The notes below the pieces were generated by a model. That model was not told where the DNA came from. It saw only the letters and a program-made list of their open reading frames with translations, and did not search any database. Source: JAJAZB01 sp965249815 (GTDB lineage Bacteria; Bacteroidota; Bacteroidia; Cytophagales; Spirosomataceae). From it: a DNA stretch of 64,000 nt. The DNA lies in the NCBI GenBank assembly GCA_965249815.1, contig CBDFMV010000002.1:310001-374000 (forward strand), written 5' to 3'. Each line of letters starts with the position of its first letter. The stretch's first letter is position 1. Made by a program: the position numbers and the translations under genes. This document shows positions 8,716 through 17,375 of this stretch, piece by piece.

Positions 8716-8757
8716 TTTCGTAGGTATATCAAGGCTGACCGGTGAAATGTAACCTGC
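8716..8757 (-). promoter_or_regulatory. second copy of the ECF-type promoter element
   Basis: Read on the minus strand, this block begins GCAGGTTACATTT and continues with TCAGC, TTGATA and ACCT at exactly the same spacing as the block before the sigma gene (3951-3992). It ends 50 bp before the lipoprotein ATG at 8665. Eight mismatches in 42 positions and no gap make chance similarity unlikely. Confidence 0.6.
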
Positions 8758-8917
8758 TCTCCCGGAAAATATTTTCAAAAAAGACTGCGTATCCTTAATA
8801 ATCAACTGTATTTCAGTAATTTAGTTAGTCGAAAAAATCTTAAAAATTTTCCACGTCACCCCTAAATCACCGGTCCAGCTTATTTAGACCCCGTTTATTC
8901 CTCAACTTTTAATCACC

Positions 8918-9613
8918 ATGCGCGCACTGCTCGTTGTTTTTGGCCTCGCTGCCGGGATCGTCAGCACTCCATCGGAGGGTTTTGGGCAAGATTGTAAAAC
9001 GTACTACTTCATGAACCAGGGCACGGAAGTGGAAATGACCATTTACGACCGGAAGGGCGAGGCCAGTGGCCGAAGCGTGATGCGGGTCAATGAGGTAAAA
9101 GGCGGCAACGAAGCTCACCTGAGCAATACTTTTTTTAACGCCAAAGGCAAGGAGCAGATGAGTACCGCCGCCGTGACGGTACGCTGCAACAACGGCGTGT
9201 ACGCCGTGGACCTGCGCAATATGGTCTCCCCCGAAATGATGAGCGGCATGATGGGCACCGATGTCCGGGTAACGGGCGATATGGCCGAATACCCGACTCC
9301 GATGCAACCGGGCATGACGCTTAAAGATGCCACGATGACCGCCGAGCCGACCAACGGCGGCGCAGCACTCCTGACGATGACGTTCACCCTCAAAAACCGC
9401 AAAGTGGAGAGCAAGGAGTCGGTGACGACCCCGGCGGGCACCTTCGAGTGCTATAAAATCACCTACGACGCCAGTTTACGGAGCATCATCGGCGTAAACT
9501 TTAAGACCACGGAATGGTTTGCACCGGGTTTTGGCATCGTAAAAACCGAAAGTTCCCGCAACGGTAAGCTCGCTGGCTCGACGCTTATCACGAAAGTGAC
9601 TAAAGGTTCGTAG
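8918..9613 (+). CDS. secreted TapB/DUF3108-like protein
   Basis: 231 residues with an N-terminal signal peptide (MRALLVVFGLAAGIVSTPSE). The body reads YYFMNQGTEVEMTIYDRKGE and later TPAGTFECYKITYDASLRSI, then EWFAPGFGIVKTESSRNGKL. This is the pattern of the DUF3108/TapB family: beta-rich periplasmic proteins with the TPAGTFxCYKI...WYAPGxGxVKxE signature. The function is not established; some relatives are tied to pili or surface structures. It is a single gene with an AT-rich 250-bp upstream region, read away from the CHAT module, and carries no copy of the ECF element. Confidence 0.7.
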   Translation: MRALLVVFGLAAGIVSTPSEGFGQDCKTYYFMNQGTEVEMTIYDRKGEASGRSVMRVNEVKGGNEAHLSNTFFNAKGKEQMSTAAVTVRCNNGVYAVDLRNMVSPEMMSGMMGTDVRVTGDMAEYPTPMQPGMTLKDATMTAEPTNGGAALLTMTFTLKNRKVESKESVTTPAGTFECYKITYDASLRSIIGVNFKTTEWFAPGFGIVKTESSRNGKLAGSTLITKVTKGS

Positions 9614-9621
9614 GGGGTCGT

Positions 9622-9629
9622 TATGTTTG
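9622..9629 (+). promoter_or_regulatory. candidate -7 box (TAnnTTTG) for mgtC
   Basis: TATGTTTG matches the Bacteroidota -7 consensus TAnnTTTG and lies 29 bp before the MgtC start. No clear -33 TTTG is seen at the usual 19-bp distance. Confidence 0.35.
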
Positions 9630-9657
9630 CGGATAGTAAAAACGCACCTGAGCTTCC

Positions 9658-10299
9658 ATGCCCCACTGGCTGATTCACGAAACATTCCTTAAACTGCTGG
9701 CTTCGGTGCTGGTGGGGGGCCTCATCGGGGCCGAACGCGAATACCGCAGCAAGCCCGCCGGTCTCCGCACGTTCACCCTGATTTGCCTCGGTTCCACCAT
9801 TTTCACGATGCTGTCTGAATCCGTGGAAGTCGGCCATACCGGGCGCATCGCCGCCAACATCGTGACGGGCATTGGTTTTCTGGGGGCCGGGGTCATTTTC
9901 AAAACCAACGACCGGGTGGAAGGGCTGACCACGGCGGCTATCATCTGGGTGACGGCCTCGCTCGGCATGGCCCTGGGCGAAGGGAGCCTGCGGCTTTCCA
10001 TCGCGGGGGCGGTGCTGGTACTGGGCGTGATGCTGGGTTTCAAGCGCGTGGAGCGGTTGCTGGAGCGCCTGCGCCAGACCCGCCACTACCGGATTGTTTA
10101 TCAGCACACGACGCCCGATAGTTATAAACAGTACCGAAAACTGGTGCGGTCGTTTGAAGCTTCGGTGACGCGCGGCCAGCAGACCGTAGCGGAGGGTTTT
10201 ATCACCGGGAGCTGGACCATCCGGGCGCGGCCCGAAGAACACGAGCACATCATCAAAACCCTCATGGCCGACTCGAAAGTGAGAGAAGTCACCTTTTAG
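9658..10299 (+). CDS. MgtC/SapB family membrane protein
   Basis: 213 residues. The N-terminal 140 residues form the MgtC transmembrane domain with the family hallmark (LLASVLVGGLIGAEREYRSK, then RTFTLICLGSTIFTMLSE and GIGFLGAGVIFKTNDRVEGL). The C-terminal 75 residues form a small cytoplasmic alpha/beta domain. MgtC proteins in pathogens inhibit the F-type ATP synthase and support growth at low Mg2+; the roles of environmental homologues are less certain. The gene converges on the AAA+ ATPase, and the two are separated by a strong inverted repeat. Confidence 0.9.
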   Translation: MPHWLIHETFLKLLASVLVGGLIGAEREYRSKPAGLRTFTLICLGSTIFTMLSESVEVGHTGRIAANIVTGIGFLGAGVIFKTNDRVEGLTTAAIIWVTASLGMALGEGSLRLSIAGAVLVLGVMLGFKRVERLLERLRQTRHYRIVYQHTTPDSYKQYRKLVRSFEASVTRGQQTVAEGFITGSWTIRARPEEHEHIIKTLMADSKVREVTF

Positions 10300-10305
10300 T
10301 AAGCC

Positions 10306-10368
10306 GTGAAAAGTAAGAGGTGAGAAGTAAGTGCATTGTGCATCTACTTCTCACCTCTCACTTTTCAC
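10306..10368. terminator. 24-bp inverted repeat between convergent genes
   Basis: The arms at 10306-10329 and 10345-10368 (GTGAAAAGTAAGAGG... and its complement) pair with one mismatch around a 15-base loop. It sits in the 80-bp gap between mgtC (+) and the ATPase (-). It probably works as a bidirectional terminator and resembles the AAGT/GAGAAGT intergenic repeats seen elsewhere in the phylum. Confidence 0.6.
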
Positions 10369-10379
10369 TGATCACTAAA

Positions 10380-11933
10380 TCAGAACCGGGCGTCGTCATC
10401 CTCGTCTTCGTCCTCGAATTTTCCGCCCTTTGGCATCGAGAACAGGCTGTCGGTCAAGTCTTTGAATTGCAGGCCGCGTTCAAGGGTTTTTTTGCTCAAC
10501 AGCGAAAATTCCGACAGACCGTGCAGCACAAATTCCATCAGGAAGAGTTTTTCGCTGCCTTTGATGGTGGGGTGAAACTGTTCGACCACGTCGTCCAGCC
10601 CGTCGATGGCCAGCAGGCGATTTTTGTAATCCTTGTCGGAAAGGTCGTTGAGGATGTCGATGGTGTTGCCGTCGCCAAACCAGCCCGTCACTTTCTGATA
10701 CGGGTTCCGCGCTTTTCCATTCCCGCCCTTCTGCTGCTTTTTCAGCTTCTCGGGGTCGGGGAAATAATTCAGGAACTGCGTTTTAATGGCCTTGCCGAGC
10801 AGGTTCTGCGCCACGATCACCGGCCCTTCTACCTCGCCTTCGTACACCAGTTCCACCTTGCCCGTGATGGCGGGTACCACGCCCACCAAATCGGCCACGC
10901 GCACGTAGGTCTGGCCCTCGGCGTTCACCAGTGCCCGGCGCTCGGCGGCGGAAATCAGGTTTTCGTAGGCCGAAATCGTCAACCGCGCCGACACGCCGCT
11001 TTTGGCGTCCACGTATTCGCTCTGCCGGGCTTCGATGGCCACCTGCTCGACGAGGTCGATGATGACGTTGTTGGTCACCACGCGCTCCGGCTGGCCGGGC
11101 TTCACTTTGGCTTCCTGCAAGGTGATTTTCCGCCCGATTTCCAGCGATTTCGGGTAGTGGGTCACAATCTGGCTGTCGATGCGGTCCTTGAGCGGCGTCA
11201 CGATGCTGCCCCGGTTGGTGTAATCTTCCGGGTTGGCGGTGAAGACGAACTGAATGTCGAGCGGCAGGCGGATTTTGAAACCCCGAATCTGGATGTCGCC
11301 TTCCTGCAAAATGTTGAACAGCGACACCTGAATCCGGGCCTGCAAGTCGGGCAATTCGTTGATGACGAAAATGCACCGGTGCGAACGCGGAATCAGCCCG
11401 AAGTGAATCACCCGCTCGTCGGAGTAGGGGAGTTTGAGCGTAGCGGCTTTGATCGGGTCGGCGTCGCCGATGAGGTCGGCCACCGACACGTCAGGCGTGG
11501 CGAGTTTTTCGGTGTAGCGCTCGTCGCGGTGCAGCCAGGCCACGGGCGTATCATCGCCTTTTTCGGCAATCAAATCGTTGGCAAACCGCGAGAGCGGTTG
11601 GAGGGGGTCGTCGTTGAGTTCCGACCCGGCCACGACGGGGATGTATTCGTCGAGCAGGTTGACCATCAGCCGGGCAATCCGGGTTTTGGCCTGCCCGCGC
11701 AACCCGAGCAAATTGATGTGGTGCTGCGAAAGAATGGCCCGCTCCACGTCGGGAATCACGGAATCTTCGTAGCCGTAAATGCCGGGGAAGACCTTTTCTT
11801 TGGCCTTAATTTTCCGAATCAGGTTCTCCCGCAGTTCGTCCTTGATGGACTTGGGTTGGTACCCGCTGGCCCTCAATTGCCCGAGGGTGGTGATGGCGAG
11901 GAGGTCGTTGGTTTTTAGTTGGGAATAAGACAT
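10380..11933 (-). CDS. AAA+ ATPase, magnesium-chelatase/MoxR-like
   Basis: 517 residues. The P-loop GLRGQAKT is at 77-84 (GxxGxxKT type). It is followed by a Walker B-like segment (FVINELPDLQARIQ) and a sensor region (FVFTANPEDYTNRGSIVTPL). The sequence after it (LKDRIDSQIVTHYP) is as in magnesium-chelatase I/D-like and MoxR ATPases. These ATPases usually act with a VWA-domain partner as a chaperone or metal-insertion machine. The likely partner lies 20 kb away at 32223-33332, with a catabolic island between them. The C-terminus is highly acidic (DEDEDDD). The substrate is unknown. Confidence 0.75.
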   Translation of the reverse strand: MSYSQLKTNDLLAITTLGQLRASGYQPKSIKDELRENLIRKIKAKEKVFPGIYGYEDSVIPDVERAILSQHHINLLGLRGQAKTRIARLMVNLLDEYIPVVAGSELNDDPLQPLSRFANDLIAEKGDDTPVAWLHRDERYTEKLATPDVSVADLIGDADPIKAATLKLPYSDERVIHFGLIPRSHRCIFVINELPDLQARIQVSLFNILQEGDIQIRGFKIRLPLDIQFVFTANPEDYTNRGSIVTPLKDRIDSQIVTHYPKSLEIGRKITLQEAKVKPGQPERVVTNNVIIDLVEQVAIEARQSEYVDAKSGVSARLTISAYENLISAAERRALVNAEGQTYVRVADLVGVVPAITGKVELVYEGEVEGPVIVAQNLLGKAIKTQFLNYFPDPEKLKKQQKGGNGKARNPYQKVTGWFGDGNTIDILNDLSDKDYKNRLLAIDGLDDVVEQFHPTIKGSEKLFLMEFVLHGLSEFSLLSKKTLERGLQFKDLTDSLFSMPKGGKFEDEDEDDDARF

Positions 11934-11949
11934 TAAAATAATTAGAGTT

Positions 11950-12816
11950 TTACTTGTCTTTAAGCCGATTTAAAGGTCCTTGATACTCTTCAATTAAAGA
12001 ATAAAGGGGGTCAGCATCTTGAAAGAAAGATTGACTATCTACGCCATACTCGGCAGTAAGATGAGCTTCTTTCAACACTGACTTTATGGCTTTAAGGTTC
12101 ACTTGGCTCTTCCACCCTGGAAAACCAATTTTCAAGATTTTGACAATTTTTTCTTTAGAAAAACCGAAAATATTCGTCTGCTTTACTCGCTTACAGACTT
12201 CAATATAATTATTGCTTGGGTTATCCAAGAAATAACCTCTTTTCTGTAATAATTTATCTAATTCTTTATAAGTTATCACGTAATATTTGTTATCAATTGG
12301 ACGGGTATGTTTTCTGATAAAATATGCAATATACAAAATTTCGGAATCGTCATTTTTTCTGAATTTTTTATAATCATTAAGTGTATGTAGCTTATTATCA
12401 GCTACTTTAACAGCTAACTCATCGAGTAAAGATAATTTGCATTCCCAAGTTCTCCCATTAAGTATCAGGTGATAAATTAGAGTTAGTAAAGCAGTTCGTT
12501 TATTAGCATCATGGAACGAATGATTCTTGATGATTCCAAAAAACAATGTAGCGGCAATTTCCTCCAATCGGTTCCATTTATTCACGTTTCCAAAACCAAC
12601 AGTTTGCCTACTGATTGCTGATGCTAATAAATTGAAGTCTTTAACACCATAATTTATATTCTCTCCTTGTTGAGAAAAATGATCTACAATAATAAAATGT
12701 GCTTTTAAAATCTCGTTCGGACCAATTACAAAACTACCCCCAGAGGTTTGATATTCAAAATATTTCATACTTCTTTCATATTCGTCGTTCAAACGAAAAT
12801 TGTAGAGATCAAGCAT
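11950..12816 (-). CDS. Fic/Doc-family toxin
   Basis: 288 residues, much richer in A+T than its neighbours, indicating horizontal transfer. The Fic core motif is NHSFHDANKRTALLT: H99, F101, D103, N105, K106, R107. This matches the Doc-like HxFxDANKRT version rather than the HPFxxGNGR of AMP-transferring Fic proteins, so it may phosphorylate a target as Doc does with EF-Tu; this is inference. The C-terminal 140 residues are lysine-rich and of unknown role. It lies 24 bp downstream of a small antitoxin-like gene, probably in one transcript. Confidence 0.75.
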   Translation of the reverse strand: MLDLYNFRLNDEYERSMKYFEYQTSGGSFVIGPNEILKAHFIIVDHFSQQGENINYGVKDFNLLASAISRQTVGFGNVNKWNRLEEIAATLFFGIIKNHSFHDANKRTALLTLIYHLILNGRTWECKLSLLDELAVKVADNKLHTLNDYKKFRKNDDSEILYIAYFIRKHTRPIDNKYYVITYKELDKLLQKRGYFLDNPSNNYIEVCKRVKQTNIFGFSKEKIVKILKIGFPGWKSQVNLKAIKSVLKEAHLTAEYGVDSQSFFQDADPLYSLIEEYQGPLNRLKDK

Positions 12817-12840
12817 ATTAGTTTGAAAGTTAAAATTGCT

Positions 12841-13107
12841 CTAATCGTTTAACCGTTTTAGTAAGTCTCTTTCCTCACGAAAAATTCGTGATATGTATCG
12901 GGCTTTATCTCCCAAATTGCTATATAACTGGCGATTTTTTAAAAGTACTTTGTTAAGTATTGCTTCAAATTCGTGTTCTCTTTCATCAAGAGCCACATTG
13001 ATAAGTTCGTACAATAAAGCCTCTATTGATGGCATCCCAAGCGAATTCACTTTTTCTTGGAGTTGACGCGTCTGATTATCATCAAGCTCGATCTGTATAT
13101 TGGTCAT
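12841..13107 (-). CDS. putative antitoxin of the Fic pair
   Basis: 88 residues from the ATG at 13107 (MTNIQIELDDNQTRQLQEKV). An upstream TTG start would add nine residues and is less likely. The N-terminus looks like a ribbon-helix-helix strand followed by helices. The rest (VALDEREHEFEAILNKVLLK) is helical and charged. No named family was recognised. Position before the toxin gene, size and low GC all fit an antitoxin. An alternative is a DNA-binding regulator only. Confidence 0.5.
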   Translation of the reverse strand: MTNIQIELDDNQTRQLQEKVNSLGMPSIEALLYELINVALDEREHEFEAILNKVLLKNRQLYSNLGDKARYISRIFREERDLLKRLND

Positions 13108-13209
13108 AGCCTGGGAGTTTGAAATTTGGGTCAAGTTAATGAAATTGACCCAAAAAAACGGCCCCGCTTGTGCAAACGGGGCCGTCGGCCTAAAAGTTTG
13201 GCAAAGCCG

Positions 13210-14538
13210 TCAAATAAACCGCGAAATCAGGTTTTCGAGGTATTCCTGCCGCCCGGAGCGCTGCTCGGGCTGGCCCAGGTCGATGGCCAGTTGGCGCATA
13301 TCGGCCAGCGTGAGTTTGCCGTCTTCGAAGTCCTTGCCTTTTCCCGAATCGAACGACGCGTAGCGGTCTTTCAGGAAACCGTCCAGTTCGCCGTGCTGAC
13401 GAATTTTGTCGGCGATGAGCAGGGAGCGGGCAATCACGTCCATCCCGCCGATGTGGGCGTGGAACAGGTCGGCATTGTCGGTCGAGTTGCGGCGGCGCTT
13501 GGCGTCGAAGTTGATGCCGCCGCCTTTCAGCCCGCCCGTGCGGAGCAAAATCAGCATGGCTTCCGTCCACTCGTACAAATCGACGGGGAACTGGTCGGTG
13601 TCCCAGCCGTTTTGCACGTCACCCCGGTTGGCGTCGAGCGAGGCGAGCATCCCGGCGTCGGCGGCCACCTGGCACTCGTGCTGGAAGGTGTGGCCCGCCA
13701 GCGTGGCGTGGTTCACCTCGACGTTGATGCCGAAATCGTTCATCAAATCGAACTCGCGCAGGAAGCCAATCACCGTGGCGCAGTCGTAGTCGTACTGGTG
13801 CTTGGTGGGTTCCATCGGCTTGGGTTCGATAAAAAATTTGCCCTGCCAACCCCGCCCGCGGGCGTAGTCCACGGCCATGTGCAGCATCCGGGCGAAGTGC
13901 TCGCGCTCGCGCTGCATGTTGGTGTTAATCAGGCTCATGTAGCCCTCGCGCCCGCCCCAGAACACGTAGTTTTCGCCGCCCAGATCGATCGTGGCGTCGA
14001 GGGCCGTTTTGATTTGCGAGCCGGCCTGGGCCACCACGGCAAAATCGGGGTTGGTCGAGGCTCCGTTCATGTAGCGGAAGTGACTGAAGAGGTTGGCCGT
14101 GCCCCAGAGCAGTTTCACGCCGGAGTCGGCTTGTTTTTGCTTCAACACGCCCACCATCGTTTGCACGCGTGCGTCGAATTCCAGCGGGTCGGCCACCTGA
14201 TCCACCACGTCGAGGTCGTGGAAACAGTAGTACGGCGCGCCGATCTTCGTGATGAACTCGAAGGCCGCGTCGGCCTTGTCTTTGGCGCGCTGAATCGGGT
14301 CGGGATTTTGGTCCCACTCGTAAAAGTGCGTCGGCCCGCCGAAGGGGTCGCCGCCGTTGCCGCAGAAGCTGTGCCAGTACGCGATGGCGAAGCGGAAGTG
14401 CTCGTTCATCGTTTTTCCGGCTACCACGCGGTTCGCGTCGTAGTAGCGGAAGGCCAGCGGGTTGTCGGTGTCGGGACCTTCGTACTTGATTTCACCGATG
14501 CCGGGGAAGTACTCTTTTTCGCCAAGCAAAATGCTCAT
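13210..14538 (-). CDS. xylA: xylose isomerase
   Basis: 442 residues from the ATG at 14538 (MSILLGEKEYFPGIGEIKYE). It is a full-length class II xylose isomerase. Visible active-site segments are YCFHDLDV (catalytic His), WGGREGYMSL, KFFIEPKPMEPTKHQYDYD and EVNHATLAGHTFQHE (metal ligands). It converts D-xylose to D-xylulose in the cytoplasm. It is the last gene of a minus-strand unit: AraC regulator, apionate-lactonase-like protein, xylA, with spacings of 16 and 40 bp. No xylulokinase is present in the window. Whether this copy also serves another aldose from the cluster is open. Confidence 0.95.
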   Translation of the reverse strand: MSILLGEKEYFPGIGEIKYEGPDTDNPLAFRYYDANRVVAGKTMNEHFRFAIAYWHSFCGNGGDPFGGPTHFYEWDQNPDPIQRAKDKADAAFEFITKIGAPYYCFHDLDVVDQVADPLEFDARVQTMVGVLKQKQADSGVKLLWGTANLFSHFRYMNGASTNPDFAVVAQAGSQIKTALDATIDLGGENYVFWGGREGYMSLINTNMQREREHFARMLHMAVDYARGRGWQGKFFIEPKPMEPTKHQYDYDCATVIGFLREFDLMNDFGINVEVNHATLAGHTFQHECQVAADAGMLASLDANRGDVQNGWDTDQFPVDLYEWTEAMLILLRTGGLKGGGINFDAKRRRNSTDNADLFHAHIGGMDVIARSLLIADKIRQHGELDGFLKDRYASFDSGKGKDFEDGKLTLADMRQLAIDLGQPEQRSGRQEYLENLISRFI

Positions 14539-14578
14539 GGTCGGGGAAGAATTAGGGTTTAGGGTTTTGAGAAATGGT

Positions 14579-16489
14579 TCAGACACCAATTGCCAGCGAA
14601 AACGGCGGCAGCATCAGCAGGTTCGCTTCCTGGGCCGGCGTATCCACGCGGGCCAAAGTTAGGGTGTTTCCTGCGGCGTCTGCAAACGATTCCGGGTTGG
14701 CACTGGCTTCGACCAGGCTGGTTTCCTCCAAAAGTTTGAACGTCAACGCCTGCAATTCCAGCGGCAACCGCAGCCGGACGGCGGTCGGACCGTGGTTGGC
14801 CAACAGCAGTTTCAGAAAACCCTCTTTCCGCAAAAGCAGGCTTGAAACCGCCAGCGGCTGCGACGTTTCGGTCAGGAGCACCTCGCCACCGGCGTGCGTC
14901 TGGACTTCCTGCAAAAGCAGGTAAACCGGAAAAACTACCCCGCCTTCTTCGGTCATCAGCCCCTGATTTCCCAAATCCTGAAAGTACGTAACGGCTTCTG
15001 CGCCCGCTTCGGCGAGGTATTTCAGGCTGGCGAGCGTCCAGCCCGCCGCCCAGAGCGAGGCCTGGCGCGGGTCGGTGCGCTGCGCGTCGGAAGCGACGCG
15101 GGCGGCGGGGTCGTGGGCGTAGGGGTTGAACCGCCGCCGCAGCGTCACGGGCGAAACCCAGACGGGCGTTGAAGGATAAATTGCCCCCGCCGACCGCACC
15201 ACGTCGCCCTGGGCCTCGGCGTTCTCCACCAGCGAAAGCGAATCGAACGCGTGTTCCTGCGGGTGGACGGAAAACGCGACGAAATCAAAACCCGCCGCAG
15301 CATCCACTGCGGCATCGAACCGATTCCGGTTGAATTCGGCGAAATTAAAATCGGTGCCCGCGCCAAAATCCGCTTCGGGCAGGGCGGATTTCAACGTTTC
15401 CAAAACCGCCCGTAGCGCCACAACGTCAGTCGTCGGGTGATTTTCTGAAAAAAGCAGCACGCCCGCCACGGCCACCTCGTGCTGCCGGACGAGGTTGAGA
15501 AACGCCGAGGCTTCTGCTTCCGCGTTTTCGGTCAGGCGCAGCGCCGCCAGTAGGGCCGAGTTGGCGGCTTTCACCCGCTGCAAACCCATTGCGAACCGCT
15601 CCGGTTGGTCAGCGTAAAAATCCACCCGGACGTGGTGCAGCCCCAGCGCCGCCAGGTGCGCCGCGCCCATCTCCGAGTCGGTTGCGCCGACGTTCGCCGC
15701 CGTGCCGAGGTGGGGCAGGCGGGACGTGGTTTCGAGCAACGTCAACTCAATTACCAGCGCCTCGTCGATCGGGGCCACGGCGGCTTCGGAATTGATTCCT
15801 TCGACCCGAAACCGCACCGTTTGCTTCACCCGGTCGCCGGGATGCAGGGCCACGGGCCGGGGCCGCGAAAGCGGTGTGCAGAAGGTCTTGAACGAGGCGT
15901 CCGTCCAGTTGCGCTGGTCTTCGGTTTCAAACCAGTCGCCTGCAAAATCCAGCCGGTACCAACCCCCGTTTGCCGATTGCCAGCGCAGGCCGGTCAGGTC
16001 GAGGAAGGGGTCGTCCGGGGCGATTTCGGCGGGAAAGGCCGTCGTTTCGGGTTCGCCGTGCTCGTGAAAAAGTTCGGCGGGCTGCCCGGCGCAGGTTTTC
16101 GGCGGGTGCAGCACGCAGAACCCCGCCCGGTTGCGCTGAATCGGGTGCAGGGCTTCGCCTTCGATGTCAAATACCACCGAGCCGTCGGCGTCGCCAGTGA
16201 TGGTGACATCCCAACGGAAAACGGGCTGTCCCGCCGCATTCTCGTGGTGGCACTGGTAGGAAACGGTGAACGAATCGGGCTGAGCGTCAAGTTGTTCGCC
16301 GCTCAGGTGCGGCGCGTAGGTAGCCCAGTTTTCGTCGCGCAACGCGAAATAAATCATCCGCAGCACCTCCTCGCCGCCGTGGTGGAGGTGGCGCAGAAAG
16401 CCGTTTTCGTAGCTCATCCGCAGCGGCCCGGCGCGGAGGGGGGTGGGCGTGGGGTACGGCTGGGAGGAGCCGTGGAGGGTTGGGGTCAT
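14579..16489 (-). CDS. apnL: D-apionate lactonase-like protein (ApnL family)
   Basis: 636 residues. The N-terminal part (LRAGPLRMSYENGFLRHLHH, VLRMIYFALRDENWATYAPH) and EDQRNWTDASFKTFCTPLSR match what I know of the D-apionate lactonase family, a three-part protein with beta domains flanking a TIM-like barrel. The middle (residues about 250-500) has barrel-like segments such as LHHVRVDFYADQPERF and FDFVAFSVHPQEHAFDSL. Characterised members hydrolyse D-apionolactone to D-apionate in oxidative D-apiose breakdown. The gene lies between AraC and xylA. Identification is from memory of the family and should be confirmed by an HMM search; a glycosidase-like role is the alternative. Confidence 0.7.
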   Translation of the reverse strand: MTPTLHGSSQPYPTPTPLRAGPLRMSYENGFLRHLHHGGEEVLRMIYFALRDENWATYAPHLSGEQLDAQPDSFTVSYQCHHENAAGQPVFRWDVTITGDADGSVVFDIEGEALHPIQRNRAGFCVLHPPKTCAGQPAELFHEHGEPETTAFPAEIAPDDPFLDLTGLRWQSANGGWYRLDFAGDWFETEDQRNWTDASFKTFCTPLSRPRPVALHPGDRVKQTVRFRVEGINSEAAVAPIDEALVIELTLLETTSRLPHLGTAANVGATDSEMGAAHLAALGLHHVRVDFYADQPERFAMGLQRVKAANSALLAALRLTENAEAEASAFLNLVRQHEVAVAGVLLFSENHPTTDVVALRAVLETLKSALPEADFGAGTDFNFAEFNRNRFDAAVDAAAGFDFVAFSVHPQEHAFDSLSLVENAEAQGDVVRSAGAIYPSTPVWVSPVTLRRRFNPYAHDPAARVASDAQRTDPRQASLWAAGWTLASLKYLAEAGAEAVTYFQDLGNQGLMTEEGGVVFPVYLLLQEVQTHAGGEVLLTETSQPLAVSSLLLRKEGFLKLLLANHGPTAVRLRLPLELQALTFKLLEETSLVEASANPESFADAAGNTLTLARVDTPAQEANLLMLPPFSLAIGV

Positions 16490-16505
16490 GGAATCAAAAG
16501 AAGGG

Positions 16506-17375
16506 TCACAAACGCACCCGTTGCCGCTTCGCGTACTCGCCCGGCGTCAGGCCCATCAGCGTTTTGAACTGCCGGTGAAAGTGCGTTAAATTGTTGAATC
16601 CGCTCGAATAGCACACCTGGGCCACGTCGAAGCGCTCTTCCTGTAGGAGTTTGCAGGCGTAGCTGATGCGTACTTCGGTGAGGTACTCGAAGTAACTTTT
16701 CCGCGTGCGCGACTTGAAGTAGCGGCAAAACGCCGAGGGCGTCAGGCTGGCAAGCGGGGCCACCTGCTCCAGCCGGATTTCGTCGCGGAAGTGGTTGATG
16801 GTGAATTCGCATACCTTGTTGATCTTCAGCGAGTCGGCTTCGGGGTATTGAAATCGGTAGTCGAGGCGGGTGAGCGGCACGGCCTCGGGGCTGCGAGCCA
16901 GGTCGTCGAGCAGGGCGAGGAGTTCGAGTACGCGCAGGGTGGGGGCGAGGCCGGGCAACTGGCTCAGCCGCCGCGCCGCCCGGTCGCGGGTGGTGCCGAT
17001 AAACCGCAGCCCGCGCGCGGCCCGCTCGAATAAATCGGCCAGCGGGGCAAATTCGGGCGTTTTCAAAAAATCGGCTCCCAGAAAATGGGGCAAAAACTGC
17101 ACGATGGTGAAATCGGGCCGCTCGTCGGGGTGGGCGTCGTCGTAAACCCGGTCGCGCTGGCAGGTGTGGGGCAGGTTGGCCCCGATGAGCCACACGTCGC
17201 CGGTGTCGATGCGCCCGATGCTGTCGCCCACGAAGCGCGTACCCCGCCCGGTGGCAGCGTAGGCCAGTTCGAGTTCGGGGTGGTAATGCCACGGGTTGCT
17301 GGCTGGAATGTCGTCGGCTTTCACCGTCAGCGAAGCGCCGGTGGGAGGCGGGATGGTGCGGAGTTGGGGTTTCAT
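16506..17375 (-). CDS. AraC-family transcriptional regulator
   Basis: 289 residues. The N-terminal cupin-like sensor domain includes NPWHYHPELELAYAATGRGT, and the C-terminal double helix-turn-helix spans about 190-285 (IRLEQVAPLASLTPSAFCRY... VCYSSGFNNLTHFHRQFKTL). It probably senses a sugar or sugar acid and controls both its own minus-strand unit (with apnL-like and xylA) and the divergent catabolic operon that starts at 17568. The 192-bp divergent region is the natural place for its operator. The ATG at 17375 is the first good start after the poly-T tract upstream. Confidence 0.9.
   Translation of the reverse strand: MKPQLRTIPPPTGASLTVKADDIPASNPWHYHPELELAYAATGRGTRFVGDSIGRIDTGDVWLIGANLPHTCQRDRVYDDAHPDERPDFTIVQFLPHFLGADFLKTPEFAPLADLFERAARGLRFIGTTRDRAARRLSQLPGLAPTLRVLELLALLDDLARSPEAVPLTRLDYRFQYPEADSLKINKVCEFTINHFRDEIRLEQVAPLASLTPSAFCRYFKSRTRKSYFEYLTEVRISYACKLLQEERFDVAQVCYSSGFNNLTHFHRQFKTLMGLTPGEYAKRQRVRL

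Noticed and set aside
8382..8723. 113-codon plus-strand frame across the lipoprotein region
   Set aside because: The minus strand encodes a lipoprotein with a proper signal and lipobox; the plus frame has no start context or domain.
10320..11918. Long open frame on the plus strand opposite the AAA+ ATPase (532 codons)
   Set aside because: The minus-strand frame has a clear P-loop and sensor motifs; the opposite frame is the usual mirror frame of high-GC coding sequence, with no recognisable domain.
13126..14562. Plus-strand frame opposite xylA (478 codons)
   Set aside because: xylA is a certain gene on the minus strand; the antisense frame is a composition effect.
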